Assembly: GCA_944372075.1 (NCBI GenBank)
Contig: CALVYJ010000002.1
Coordinates: 1 to 33,821 of the forward strand
Length of the DNA: 33,821 nucleotides
DNA from: an uncultured Clostridia bacterium
GTDB taxonomy: Bacteria > Bacillota > Clostridia > Christensenellales > Borkfalkiaceae
Direction of reading: 5' to 3'
Shown here: positions 6,395-14,315 of the stretch, in pieces
How the letters are laid out: each line of letters opens with the position of its first letter
Position numbering within the stretch: position 1 is the first letter of the stretch
Program-made: the position numbers and the translations under genes
The notes under the pieces: model-generated
Told to the model about the DNA's origin: nothing
Seen by the model: the letters and a program-made list of their open reading frames with translations, nothing else
Databases searched by the model: none

Positions 6395-8428
6395 ATGCCG
6401 ATCAATAAAATAAAAAGGTTGCCGCTCATAATGTCGATCGTCTTGTTCGCCATATTTCTTGCGGGAATCGTATTCAGTTGTATTTTTACCGCGCTTCGGA
6501 ACGAAAAATCGGAATTTAGCGCCGATATTTCTTACTATGCGGGGAATATCGGTCAGATGTATGAGCATGAGGACATCTCTTATCTCGGAACATTGGACGG
6601 GAGGGTCGTTGCGTTTGACAAAACGGGCGAAAAACTCTGGGAGAACGTGAGCGGGGAGGAAGATAAGTCCGCCGTACGGGTTATTTCGGCGGAGGGGAAC
6701 CGCATTTACGCAGCTTATTCAAATTGCAGGATCGTCGTTTTTGACAGCATTTCGGGAGAAATTGTCAATGTGTATTTGGCCCGCAGCGCAAGCGATATAC
6801 AGATTATTCCGGAGGCGCTGAAGTTCTGTCGGGATTCGGAATGGTTTGCGGTGTGCGGTGCGTATGGGCAAAGGCAGGCGATCGCTCTGTTTGAAACGAG
6901 TGCAAAAGGGACGATGCAGACTCCGCAACGTATGCAAGACGATATGATCTGTGAGGCGGCAAACATTGAATGTTTTGCCTTTGGCGACAAAGCGGATATA
7001 TATTATGCAAATTCAACGGGGCGTATTTATCGGGTATCGGCGGATAATTTTACTTCTGCGAAGCTGGTAGGAAAAACCGAGAGCGGAAATGCGCTGAAAG
7101 CATTGGCGGGGACGGAAGAGAACGGTTTTATCGGCGTGGATGACGGCGGCATACTGTATACGTTTGACGACGAATGGAACGTTGCGGAAAAAAAAGATTT
7201 ACATACGGATATTTCCACTGCGATTGAATGCGGGGATGATTTTCTCTGCAAATCTCCGAACGGCGGCGTATTTTTAATTAAGACGGAGACAAAGAAGATA
7301 GCGTTTCGGATTGAAACGGATGCGGACGCATTGATTTTGTTTTCGTCGTTGCAGATGTTTGCGGTTTCGTCCGAGGGGAAGATTTCTTTCTATGATGTAA
7401 AATTAGCCGGGCGGATAGAGACATATTCCGCGTTGGTATGGGTCGGAGCCGTTGCGGGCGCGCTCGCGTGTTTGGCGGGTATCTGTTGCGTATTGAATGT
7501 TACGCAAAACGGCAGCGAAAAATTCAGGGCGTTTTTTGCGGGAGTCGGAAGAGCATTTTGGAAAAATCGTCTGGTTTATTTTAGTTTGATCCCGGTGGTG
7601 GCTGTGATCGGCGTATTCTGTTACGTGCCGATGGTATGGAGCATTATTCTGTCGTTTTGGGACTATTTGCCCGGGGTGCGTTCGGTATGGGTAGGATTTG
7701 AAAATTTCAAATTGGTTGTACAGACGCAAAGTTTTTGGCAATCGTGCATTCCGATGTTCGTATTTCTTTTGGCGGATCTGATAAAGGCGCTGGTGCCGCC
7801 TATTGTTTTTGCGGAATGTTTGATTGCGATAAAGAGGAAGATGTTTTCGTTTTGGGCGCGGTGTCTGTTGTTTATACCGGGAATATTGCCCGGGGTTGCT
7901 ACGACGTTGCTGTGGATTAACGGAATATTCGGTGAGTACGGACTTGTCAATCAAGTGGCATCGATATTTGTACCGGAATGGGTATCGTTTAACTTTTTGT
8001 CGAGATCGTCCACATCGCTGGCGTCCATAATAATGTTCGGGTTGCCTTGGGTGGGTTCCTATCTTATTTTTTACGGGGCGATCATGGGTTTGCCGACGTC
8101 GATGTATGAGGCGGCGAAACTGGACGGATGCGGATGGATCAAACGTATTTTTTCTTTGGATCTGCCTCTCATCTTGCCGCAGATCAAATATATTGTGATC
8201 ACTACTTTCATTGCCTCGGTGCAAAGTTATACCAATATGTATATAGTATCCAACGGCAGTTTGCCTATGGCAAACGAATTAGGGATCGGAACGCCGGCTT
8301 ATCATATGTATTATGAACTGATGCACAACATGAATTATGGTACGGCAAGCGCGATGGGTGTATTTTTGTTCCTGTTTCTGTTGGTCGCGACGATCATCAA
8401 TTTTCGCATGCAGTCGGATAAATCCTGA
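6395..8428 (+). CDS. Sugar ABC transporter permease (MalF type) with fused extracellular beta-propeller-like domain
   Basis: The protein has 677 residues, about twice the usual MalF-type length. After one N-terminal membrane helix (about 10-33), residues about 40-340 form a soluble beta-rich domain with repeated VVAFD.TGE / IVVFDSISGE strands like PQQ/WD40-type propeller blades. A second helix (about 345-370) leads to a standard binding-protein-dependent permease core. The EAA loop starts at residue 572 (EAAKLDGCGW) and would contact the ATPase. By topology the propeller faces outside. ATG at 6395 is chosen for its AAGAAGGG site and its position just before helix 1; the upstream TTG at 6302 is unlikely. 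It pairs with the next gene as a heterodimeric importer. No ATPase gene is nearby. Confidence 0.85.
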   Translation: MPINKIKRLPLIMSIVLFAIFLAGIVFSCIFTALRNEKSEFSADISYYAGNIGQMYEHEDISYLGTLDGRVVAFDKTGEKLWENVSGEEDKSAVRVISAEGNRIYAAYSNCRIVVFDSISGEIVNVYLARSASDIQIIPEALKFCRDSEWFAVCGAYGQRQAIALFETSAKGTMQTPQRMQDDMICEAANIECFAFGDKADIYYANSTGRIYRVSADNFTSAKLVGKTESGNALKALAGTEENGFIGVDDGGILYTFDDEWNVAEKKDLHTDISTAIECGDDFLCKSPNGGVFLIKTETKKIAFRIETDADALILFSSLQMFAVSSEGKISFYDVKLAGRIETYSALVWVGAVAGALACLAGICCVLNVTQNGSEKFRAFFAGVGRAFWKNRLVYFSLIPVVAVIGVFCYVPMVWSIILSFWDYLPGVRSVWVGFENFKLVVQTQSFWQSCIPMFVFLLADLIKALVPPIVFAECLIAIKRKMFSFWARCLLFIPGILPGVATTLLWINGIFGEYGLVNQVASIFVPEWVSFNFLSRSSTSLASIIMFGLPWVGSYLIFYGAIMGLPTSMYEAAKLDGCGWIKRIFSLDLPLILPQIKYIVITTFIASVQSYTNMYIVSNGSLPMANELGIGTPAYHMYYELMHNMNYGTASAMGVFLFLFLLVATIINFRMQSDKS

Positions 8429-8442
8429 CGGGAGGCAAAAAG

Positions 8443-9315
8443 TTGAGAAGTGTAAAAAGAGCGGAGAACAATGTTCGCGGCAGGTGCTCTGCAATGGATA
8501 TCGAGAGCAAATTTCCGCAGATTATTCTGATCGTTTTTATGGTTTTGCAGTTGGCTTTGGCGCTTTTGCCGATTTTTATTACCGTAAATCTTTCTTTTAA
8601 GGATGCCGTCGGTATTCAGGCTACGACAGTCTGGTCTTTTCCGCGAACCTGGCTGTTCAGCAATTACGCGAAAGCGTTTGACGGTATGTTCGGATATGAA
8701 TTGAATTCGGTCTTTATTGTAACGGTTACAACGGTTCTGGTAATATTTATATCCTGTTACATAGCGTACCTGTTTGTGCGCAAAAATTTCCCGTTAAAGA
8801 GCGTACTTTTTTTTCTTATTATTCTGCCGATGCTTATTCCTTCGGTTATCACTCTTACGCCATCGTATCTTGTGGTCTTCAATTTAGGATTGAAGGGGAA
8901 CTGGCCAGGACTGATTTTATATTATGTTGCGGGATCGCAAATTGCCAATATTTTTATGTTGCGGGTATTTTTGAACCAGCAACCCGGAGAGTTATACGAG
9001 GCGGCGCGCATAGACGGGGACGGGGATATCGGTATTTTTTTCCATTTATGTCTGCCTCTATCGTATCCGATCATGATGGTGCAGGCGATCGGGATTTTCG
9101 GAGGACTGTATAACGATTATTTATGGCCGCTTTTGATGTTTAACGGCAGCAGCAATTCTACGCTGATGCCCGTATTGCAGCAAGTTTCCGACCGTATGGC
9201 GGACGGATCGAAATATGCGGCATATCTGATCAGCGGCATCCCGTTGGTGATCACGACGGTTATCAGTCTGAAATTTTTTGTCAACGGTGAATTTGCTTCC
9301 GGTTTGAAGATTTAA
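8443..9315 (+). CDS. Sugar ABC transporter permease (MalG type), A
   Basis: This 290-residue, six-helix permease of the carbohydrate uptake 1 family is partner of the preceding propeller-fused subunit. The EAA loop starts at residue 186 (EAARIDGDGD) and is followed by the conserved LPLSYPI. The C-terminus GEFASGLKI matches the closing residues of the paralogue in half B. The TTG at 8443 is preferred because GGAGG lies at ideal spacing and the resulting N-terminus has a length like the paralogue; ATG at 8494 would remove the basic N-terminus and has a weak ribosome site. It starts 14 bp after the previous gene. Confidence 0.9.
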   Translation: MRSVKRAENNVRGRCSAMDIESKFPQIILIVFMVLQLALALLPIFITVNLSFKDAVGIQATTVWSFPRTWLFSNYAKAFDGMFGYELNSVFIVTVTTVLVIFISCYIAYLFVRKNFPLKSVLFFLIILPMLIPSVITLTPSYLVVFNLGLKGNWPGLILYYVAGSQIANIFMLRVFLNQQPGELYEAARIDGDGDIGIFFHLCLPLSYPIMMVQAIGIFGGLYNDYLWPLLMFNGSSNSTLMPVLQQVSDRMADGSKYAAYLISGIPLVITTVISLKFFVNGEFASGLKI

Positions 9316-9337
9316 TTTTGCAAGGAGATCTAAATTT

Positions 9338-11089
9338 ATGAATAAGGCAGTAAAGGCGATAATGACCGCGATGTTATCTGTTTGTTTTCTTATGCCGGCG
9401 GCGTGTAACGGCGGACAAGAGCAGGAAAGCGGCAATACTTTGACGGGAAACATTGAATTTCTCGTACCCATGGCGAATGTAGACAATGCGGCGTTGCAGG
9501 CTATGGCGGACGCCTATCAAGACATAAACCGCGGGGTGAGCGTTAAAATTATCGAAAACAACGGCAACGGATATGCGGAATTGGTACGGAACTGTGTAGC
9601 CGGAGTAAAAGAAGACGTTATTCATATCGTTCGGATCAGTCAGATTTCGCAGTATTACGGCACGGACAGGGTTATTGATTTTTCCGATTATCTGGAAGAG
9701 GAAAACGATTATGCAGAGGGCAGCCCGTCGTATGACGGAACGTGGAAGAGCGTTTTGGAGCAAGACGCGTACCCGCTGGAAGGGAAGGCATATACGATTC
9801 CCGCATTGAGTTATGAATCAAACTATACGGTATGTTTTTACGATAAACGGGCGATGGAGGATTTGAAAGGCGATGCCGATTATGTACCTGAAACGTGGCA
9901 AGATTTGATCGATCTTTTGCAGGCGGCAAAGGAGGACGGGTATCTTTCTCCTCTGGGGCTTGGTTTTACGGGATCGAGTTGTTCGGGAATTTTTATGGGC
10001 TGGTTGATCAAGATGTATGCGGATCAGTATTTCCGTGATTTTACGGACAAAGCGCATTCGCAGGCAGGGGATTACAGTTATATTGCGGCGGATAAAGATT
10101 GGAATTATGAATTGAGCAAGAACGATCCGGATTTTGACCGTAACGATGTTTATACCAGCAATCTGAACCGCGTTATCGATACTTTTTTTAACGACGCTTC
10201 GTTTAATATTGAATCTGCGCGCTATGCAGACATGATGAAAAATTTTCGAGAGCTTTCGCAGTATGCGAGCAGCGCAATGACGGACGAACGTTCCGCAATT
10301 CTCGGCCTGGATGAAACCGCGAACTATTGGAATGACCAAGAGGGAGTAGGCGGAAGTGCGTCCGGATCGAGTTTATTGCGAAAAAATGTTTTTTTGCGTC
10401 CTGCCCGTTTGGATTCCGTGCTCGATTACATCACCCGCTATGCTTTGGACGATGTAAAAAATAACAACAACAACGTCGCAAAAATCATATCCGACCGATT
10501 TGGCTGGTTTGAACTTCCCGCGATGCCGAAAGGGGAGGGTGCAGGCGCTCCGGCGGCCGATACCGTTCGTTCTCTCGGCGGGCCGGTCAACGAACTCGGC
10601 ATTATCAACAACGGCAACAATAAACAGGTGGAAGCGGCGGTGGATTTTCTGAAATTTGTGCTTTCTCCGCAGGGGCAGAAGATCCGGTACGATACGTATG
10701 TTGCCAACGGTTATACGGCGGTCATGCCCTCTTTGGTAAAAGATTGTCAGGTCGATCCCCGCATTGATCTTACGACGGGCCGTTCGTATATGAGCGGCTG
10801 TGAACGCAATCCGATCAACATATTTACGTTGGGATACGGCGACGGGGATATTCGGGTAAGCGGCGGAGGCACGGCAACATTGAACAATGAGGTCGGCTCA
10901 TTATACAGCGATTATTTCTTGAACGGAAAGAGTTGGGAATCCACGGCGGCGGCCATTCAGGGTGCGATCGAAGGAGCTTTCGGACAATGGGCGGAATACA
11001 GGGGGTTAAAGTATTCGGAATATTCGAGTGAAACAATTTATTCAGCGACGAACGGTATGAAAGAAAACCCTGTGAAGGATATTCAATGA
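9338..11089 (+). CDS. Sugar ABC transporter substrate-binding lipoprotein, A
   Basis: This is a 583-residue lipoprotein with a lipobox at Cys23 (LMPAAC). It has the plan of family-1 extracellular solute-binding proteins but is longer than the usual 400-450 residues, which often goes with oligosaccharide ligands. Near the C-terminal third it has GWFELPAMPKGEGAGAPAAD, closely matched in the paralogue at 22664-24397, and later VDFLKFVLSPQGQ, typical of the family. AAGGAG precedes the ATG. Genes for both permeases lie directly upstream. It probably captures the degradation product of the polymer attacked by the GH enzymes of the locus. Confidence 0.9.
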   Translation: MNKAVKAIMTAMLSVCFLMPAACNGGQEQESGNTLTGNIEFLVPMANVDNAALQAMADAYQDINRGVSVKIIENNGNGYAELVRNCVAGVKEDVIHIVRISQISQYYGTDRVIDFSDYLEEENDYAEGSPSYDGTWKSVLEQDAYPLEGKAYTIPALSYESNYTVCFYDKRAMEDLKGDADYVPETWQDLIDLLQAAKEDGYLSPLGLGFTGSSCSGIFMGWLIKMYADQYFRDFTDKAHSQAGDYSYIAADKDWNYELSKNDPDFDRNDVYTSNLNRVIDTFFNDASFNIESARYADMMKNFRELSQYASSAMTDERSAILGLDETANYWNDQEGVGGSASGSSLLRKNVFLRPARLDSVLDYITRYALDDVKNNNNNVAKIISDRFGWFELPAMPKGEGAGAPAADTVRSLGGPVNELGIINNGNNKQVEAAVDFLKFVLSPQGQKIRYDTYVANGYTAVMPSLVKDCQVDPRIDLTTGRSYMSGCERNPINIFTLGYGDGDIRVSGGGTATLNNEVGSLYSDYFLNGKSWESTAAAIQGAIEGAFGQWAEYRGLKYSEYSSETIYSATNGMKENPVKDIQ

Positions 11090-11165
11090 GGCAAAAAGAG
11101 ACGGCGCGATAGATAAAAAGGAATGTTTCGGAGTAAGTACTTGCGGCGATCAAAAGGGATTTTAC

Positions 11166-11194
11166 TTGTCAAAAACATATAAAAGTTGTATAAT
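11166..11194 (+). promoter_or_regulatory. Promoter of LacI regulator A
   Basis: TTGTCA (11166-11171), 17 bp and TATAAT (11189-11194). No CACGTG palindrome lies close by, so the regulator may be expressed constitutively in addition to any readthrough from the operon. Confidence 0.8.
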
Positions 11195-11221
11195 AATCCA
11201 AAAAGCGGAAGGAAGTGAAAC

Positions 11222-12217
11222 ATGGTAGGAAGAAATGAGGTCGCAAAGTTAGCGGGTGTTGCTCCGTCCACGGTTTCCAATGTCATAAACAATACGAGGT
11301 ATGTCAGTGAAGATATTCGGAAAAAGGTATTGTGGGCGATAAACGAGCTCGGCTATGAGCCGAATTACGTTGCCAAAAGTCTGCGCAGCCGCCGCACAAA
11401 GCAGATCATAGTGTTTATCAGTGATTTGCACAATACCTATTATGCGGATCTTTGCCAGGGAATTATCGGCACGCTGACATTGCACGGTTATACGGTTGCG
11501 ATTGCGGTGGTCAGCGATCCGTCTGTCGATTATTATAAAGAATATTTTTCGCGGCAGGTGGACGGCATAATCAATTTATCGCATATATTTTGTGCGGAAG
11601 ATCTTTTTCAGAAGTTTCTCGGGCATAAGGTGGCGATGGTCAACTGTCGTCCGTATGATGAAATCGGTTCCGTATCCATCGATTACTTGGGTGCGGTTTC
11701 GAAGTTTGTGGATAAACTTGTTGCGCGAGGCAGGAAATGCGTTGGCTTTATCAACGGCGGAACGATGGAGAGCGTCGCCGGAGATTCCCGTTATTACGGA
11801 TTGAAAGCGTACTTACAGGGCAAGGGCGTTCAATTTGACGGAAACTTGTTGATCAACGGAAACAATCAGTATGCGAACATGGTGGAATTCGGCTATGAGT
11901 CTATGAAGATTCTGATGCAACGCTCGCCTTGTTTGGACGGGGTATTTTGCATCAACGATATGATCGCTTTCGGCGCGTGGACGTATGCGGCGGAGGCGGG
12001 AAAGGTGATCCCGCGGGATATTTCCATTTGCGGATGCGACAATATTTTCTTTTCGGATTTTGCGGGCAGAAAGATATCGACGATCGCCATAGACAAGGTG
12101 GATTACGGGATACGATGTGCCAAATTATTGTTGGCACAATTAAACGAAGACGGCGAACTTGCCTCCACCATGAGGCAGGATATTTATGCCGAATTTATTG
12201 ACAGGGGTTCAGTTTGA
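11222..12217 (+). CDS. LacI-family transcriptional regulator, A
   Basis: The protein has 331 residues. An N-terminal helix-turn-helix (residues 4-23, with recognition segment APSTVSNVIN) is followed by the hinge YEPNYVAKSLR with the usual intercalating Leu. A periplasmic-binding-protein-like effector domain follows; its motifs include DGVFCINDMIAFGA and DISICGCDNI. The ribosome site is GGAAGGAAG. It has its own promoter and probably binds the AAACACGTGTTT palindromes, with a sugar from the imported glycan as effector; this is inference from gene position. It shares recognition-helix residues Ala-Pro with the second LacI (26403-27401), so the two may compete for or share operators. Confidence 0.93.
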   Translation: MVGRNEVAKLAGVAPSTVSNVINNTRYVSEDIRKKVLWAINELGYEPNYVAKSLRSRRTKQIIVFISDLHNTYYADLCQGIIGTLTLHGYTVAIAVVSDPSVDYYKEYFSRQVDGIINLSHIFCAEDLFQKFLGHKVAMVNCRPYDEIGSVSIDYLGAVSKFVDKLVARGRKCVGFINGGTMESVAGDSRYYGLKAYLQGKGVQFDGNLLINGNNQYANMVEFGYESMKILMQRSPCLDGVFCINDMIAFGAWTYAAEAGKVIPRDISICGCDNIFFSDFAGRKISTIAIDKVDYGIRCAKLLLAQLNEDGELASTMRQDIYAEFIDRGSV

Positions 12218-12224
12218 GATAGAG

Positions 12225-14099
12225 ATGGTCTTAGATTTTTCATTTATTTATGGCGGGATCCGTTATTTTGGGCGCGATTTGCCTTTTATCAATGCAGGCG
12301 GTGAAGAAATTTGCCGTCTGCATTCTTTAATGATCACGCGCAGGCGTCGATATTACGAAAGCGGAGAAGAACGTTGTTATTGGTTTGAAAATGCGGGCGA
12401 GGCGGACAGTTTGCTATTGGAAGGCATCTGTGATGCCGACGGAGTTGTTCCCGTTCCCGACAACGCTTTTCACGGCGGGGAAGCCGGCAGCGTTGTCAGG
12501 CTTTTTGGGGCGAAGGGTTCGGATTGGAGCCGTTTGGAGTTTACGCCCTTTTCAAGCGATCTCGTGCAAGGCGAATCGTCGTATTTTTCCGGTTCCGGAG
12601 GCCGTCCTTCGCAGTCGGTATTGCCCTTCTTTGATATCAACGGCGGTATGGAAGGATATATATTGGCGATCGGTTGGACGGGACAATGGTTTGCGAAGTT
12701 TTCGGGCGAACAGGGCGGAGTGCATTTCAGATGCGGTGTGGAAAATGTAAGTTTGCGCCTGCGCCCCGGGGAAAAGATACGCACGTGCTCCGTCTTTGTG
12801 CTTCCCTACAAAAACGGGCAGAACAACGGGCATAATGCGTTTCGCAGGGCGGTTTTGTCGGCTTTGGGGATGCAGGCGGGGGATTTTGCTCCTTTTTCTT
12901 TGTCTTTGTGGGGCGGAACGACGTCTGCATATATGACGGAAGCGATCAAAAGAGCGCGGGACGCGGGATTTTCGGCGGAATACGTTTGGATCGACGCCGG
13001 ATGGCAGGGGGAGAGCTCAAACGATTGTCCGGACGAATTTACGGACGAATGGTCGAAACACACGGGGGATTGGCGGATCAATAAACGCATACATCCGGAC
13101 GGTTTGCAGAGCGTGGCGCGGGAGGCAAAGGAGAACGGAAGCAAACTGCTGCTTTGGTTTGAGCCGGAACGCGCGCATAGCGATACGCCTGTGGTTCATG
13201 AACATCCGGAATGGTTTTTCCGCACCGAACAGGATGAATTTCGCAATCTTTTGCGTTTGGGAGATCCGCAGGCATATGCTTATATCCAGGAAACCCTTTG
13301 CTCGCTGATAAAAAAATTGGAGGTGGCGTGTTATCGGCAGGATATGAATATGGACCCGTTGCCGCTTTGGGAAAAATATGAGGGCGAGGGGCGAAAAGGT
13401 TTTTTGCAGATCGAGCATGTGCAGGCATTGTATGCGTTGTGGGACACATTGAAAACGGAATTCCCGAACTTGATTATCGACAACTGCGCCAGCGGAGGCA
13501 GGCGTCTGGACTGGGAAACTTCCAAACGATCCGTTCCGCTTTGGAGAAGCGATTTTCCGTGCGCGTTTGATGCTCCGTCGGAAGGCGTTCAGATTCACGG
13601 GATCGGGCTTTCCTGGTGGCTGCCGGTCAGCGGAACGGGAACGAAAGCCGAATTGACGGATTTATATGACTTCAGAAGCGCATATGCGGCGGCGCTGAAC
13701 GTGCGCTTTTTTACGTATGAACGCACGGCTGCGCCGTATGCGGAAAAAATTGCCCGATGGATCGACGAATATAAAAAGATCCGATCTTTTTTTACGGAAG
13801 ACTATTATCCGGTATTCGGTTTTGACGGATCGGACAGCGCATGGGGCGGGTGGCAATACCATAGCCCGAAAAAAGGTGCAGGGATCCTCTGTGCGTTCAG
13901 ACGCCCGGAATGCCCCGACGACGGCATGACCGTCGCGTTGGAAGGGTTGGAAAAAGAGGCGACCTATCGCTTCGTGTCTTTTGACGCGCTGCCGCCCGTT
14001 CAATACGGCGGGCAAACGTTGACGGAGAAAGGTTTTCCGGTTTGTATTCCCGAAAAGAAATCCAGCAGACTGTTTTTATATAAAAAAATAAGCGGCTAA
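12225..14099 (+). CDS. GH36-type alpha-galactosidase
   Basis: This 624-residue protein has no signal peptide, so it is probably cytoplasmic. It has the GH36 plan of an N-terminal beta domain and a TIM barrel. Visible barrel motifs are YVWIDAGWQG, LLLWFEPER, the nucleophile Asp373 in CYRQDMNMDP, the DNCASGGRRLDWE segment and the acid/base Asp443 in LWRSDFPCAFDA. The Lys-Trp usually found before the nucleophile is Arg-Gln here, which marks a less common subgroup, so alpha-galactosidase versus alpha-N-acetylgalactosaminidase or another alpha-glycosidase is open. ATG at 12225 is chosen because FIYGG is near the usual family N-terminus; an in-frame ATG at 12186 overlapping the lacI gene, with AGGCAGGA upstream, is a real alternative. 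It is translationally close-coupled to lacI. Confidence 0.88.
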   Translation: MVLDFSFIYGGIRYFGRDLPFINAGGEEICRLHSLMITRRRRYYESGEERCYWFENAGEADSLLLEGICDADGVVPVPDNAFHGGEAGSVVRLFGAKGSDWSRLEFTPFSSDLVQGESSYFSGSGGRPSQSVLPFFDINGGMEGYILAIGWTGQWFAKFSGEQGGVHFRCGVENVSLRLRPGEKIRTCSVFVLPYKNGQNNGHNAFRRAVLSALGMQAGDFAPFSLSLWGGTTSAYMTEAIKRARDAGFSAEYVWIDAGWQGESSNDCPDEFTDEWSKHTGDWRINKRIHPDGLQSVAREAKENGSKLLLWFEPERAHSDTPVVHEHPEWFFRTEQDEFRNLLRLGDPQAYAYIQETLCSLIKKLEVACYRQDMNMDPLPLWEKYEGEGRKGFLQIEHVQALYALWDTLKTEFPNLIIDNCASGGRRLDWETSKRSVPLWRSDFPCAFDAPSEGVQIHGIGLSWWLPVSGTGTKAELTDLYDFRSAYAAALNVRFFTYERTAAPYAEKIARWIDEYKKIRSFFTEDYYPVFGFDGSDSAWGGWQYHSPKKGAGILCAFRRPECPDDGMTVALEGLEKEATYRFVSFDALPPVQYGGQTLTEKGFPVCIPEKKSSRLFLYKKISG

Positions 14100-14136
14100 A
14101 TTTATATCCTTTTGTAAAAATTTTTAAGAATAAGTA

Positions 14137-14165
14137 TTGACAAGTCGGCAAAGTTATATTATAAT
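14137..14165 (+). promoter_or_regulatory. Main promoter of half-operon B
   Basis: TTGACA (14137-14142), 17 bp and TATAAT (14160-14165) are a second full-consensus promoter, start near 14172. Operator O3 covers about +6 to +22 and O4 lies about 80 bp further. Confidence 0.9.
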
Positions 14166-14177
14166 GTAAATACAATC

Positions 14178-14193
14178 AGAAACACGTGTTTCT
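14178..14193. promoter_or_regulatory. Operator O3 (AGAAACACGTGTTTCT)
   Basis: A 16-bp perfect palindrome contains the same 12-bp core as O1 and O2. It sits at the transcription start region, the classic position for LacI repression. Confidence 0.8.
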
Positions 14194-14219
14194 CACCTAT
14201 ACGAACGTCGCTGTGTTTC

Positions 14220-14240
14220 ATTGGTCCGGCATGGGCCGAT
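14220..14240 (+). other. Leader hairpin between O3 and O4
   Basis: ATTGGTCC and GGGCCGAT can pair over 8 positions with two G-U pairs and a 5-base loop, followed by AAAAAATTTTT. It might attenuate transcription or only protect the message. Confidence 0.4.
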
Positions 14241-14258
14241 GAAAAAATTTTTATTCAG

Positions 14259-14270
14259 AAACTCGTGTTT
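14259..14270. promoter_or_regulatory. Operator O4 (AAACTCGTGTTT), imperfect
   Basis: The same palindrome with one central change, in an AGAAA..TTTCC context like O3. Its centre is 79 bp from that of O3. It is probably an auxiliary weaker site. Confidence 0.65.
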
Positions 14271-14315
14271 CCGCGCAAAAAACATGCAACTATACAGGAA
14301 AATGCTGGAGGAATT

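Noticed and set aside
11090-11165. A terminator between binding protein A and LacI A
   Set aside because: No stable stem with a T run is visible, so readthrough from half-operon A into lacI is possible in addition to the local promoter.
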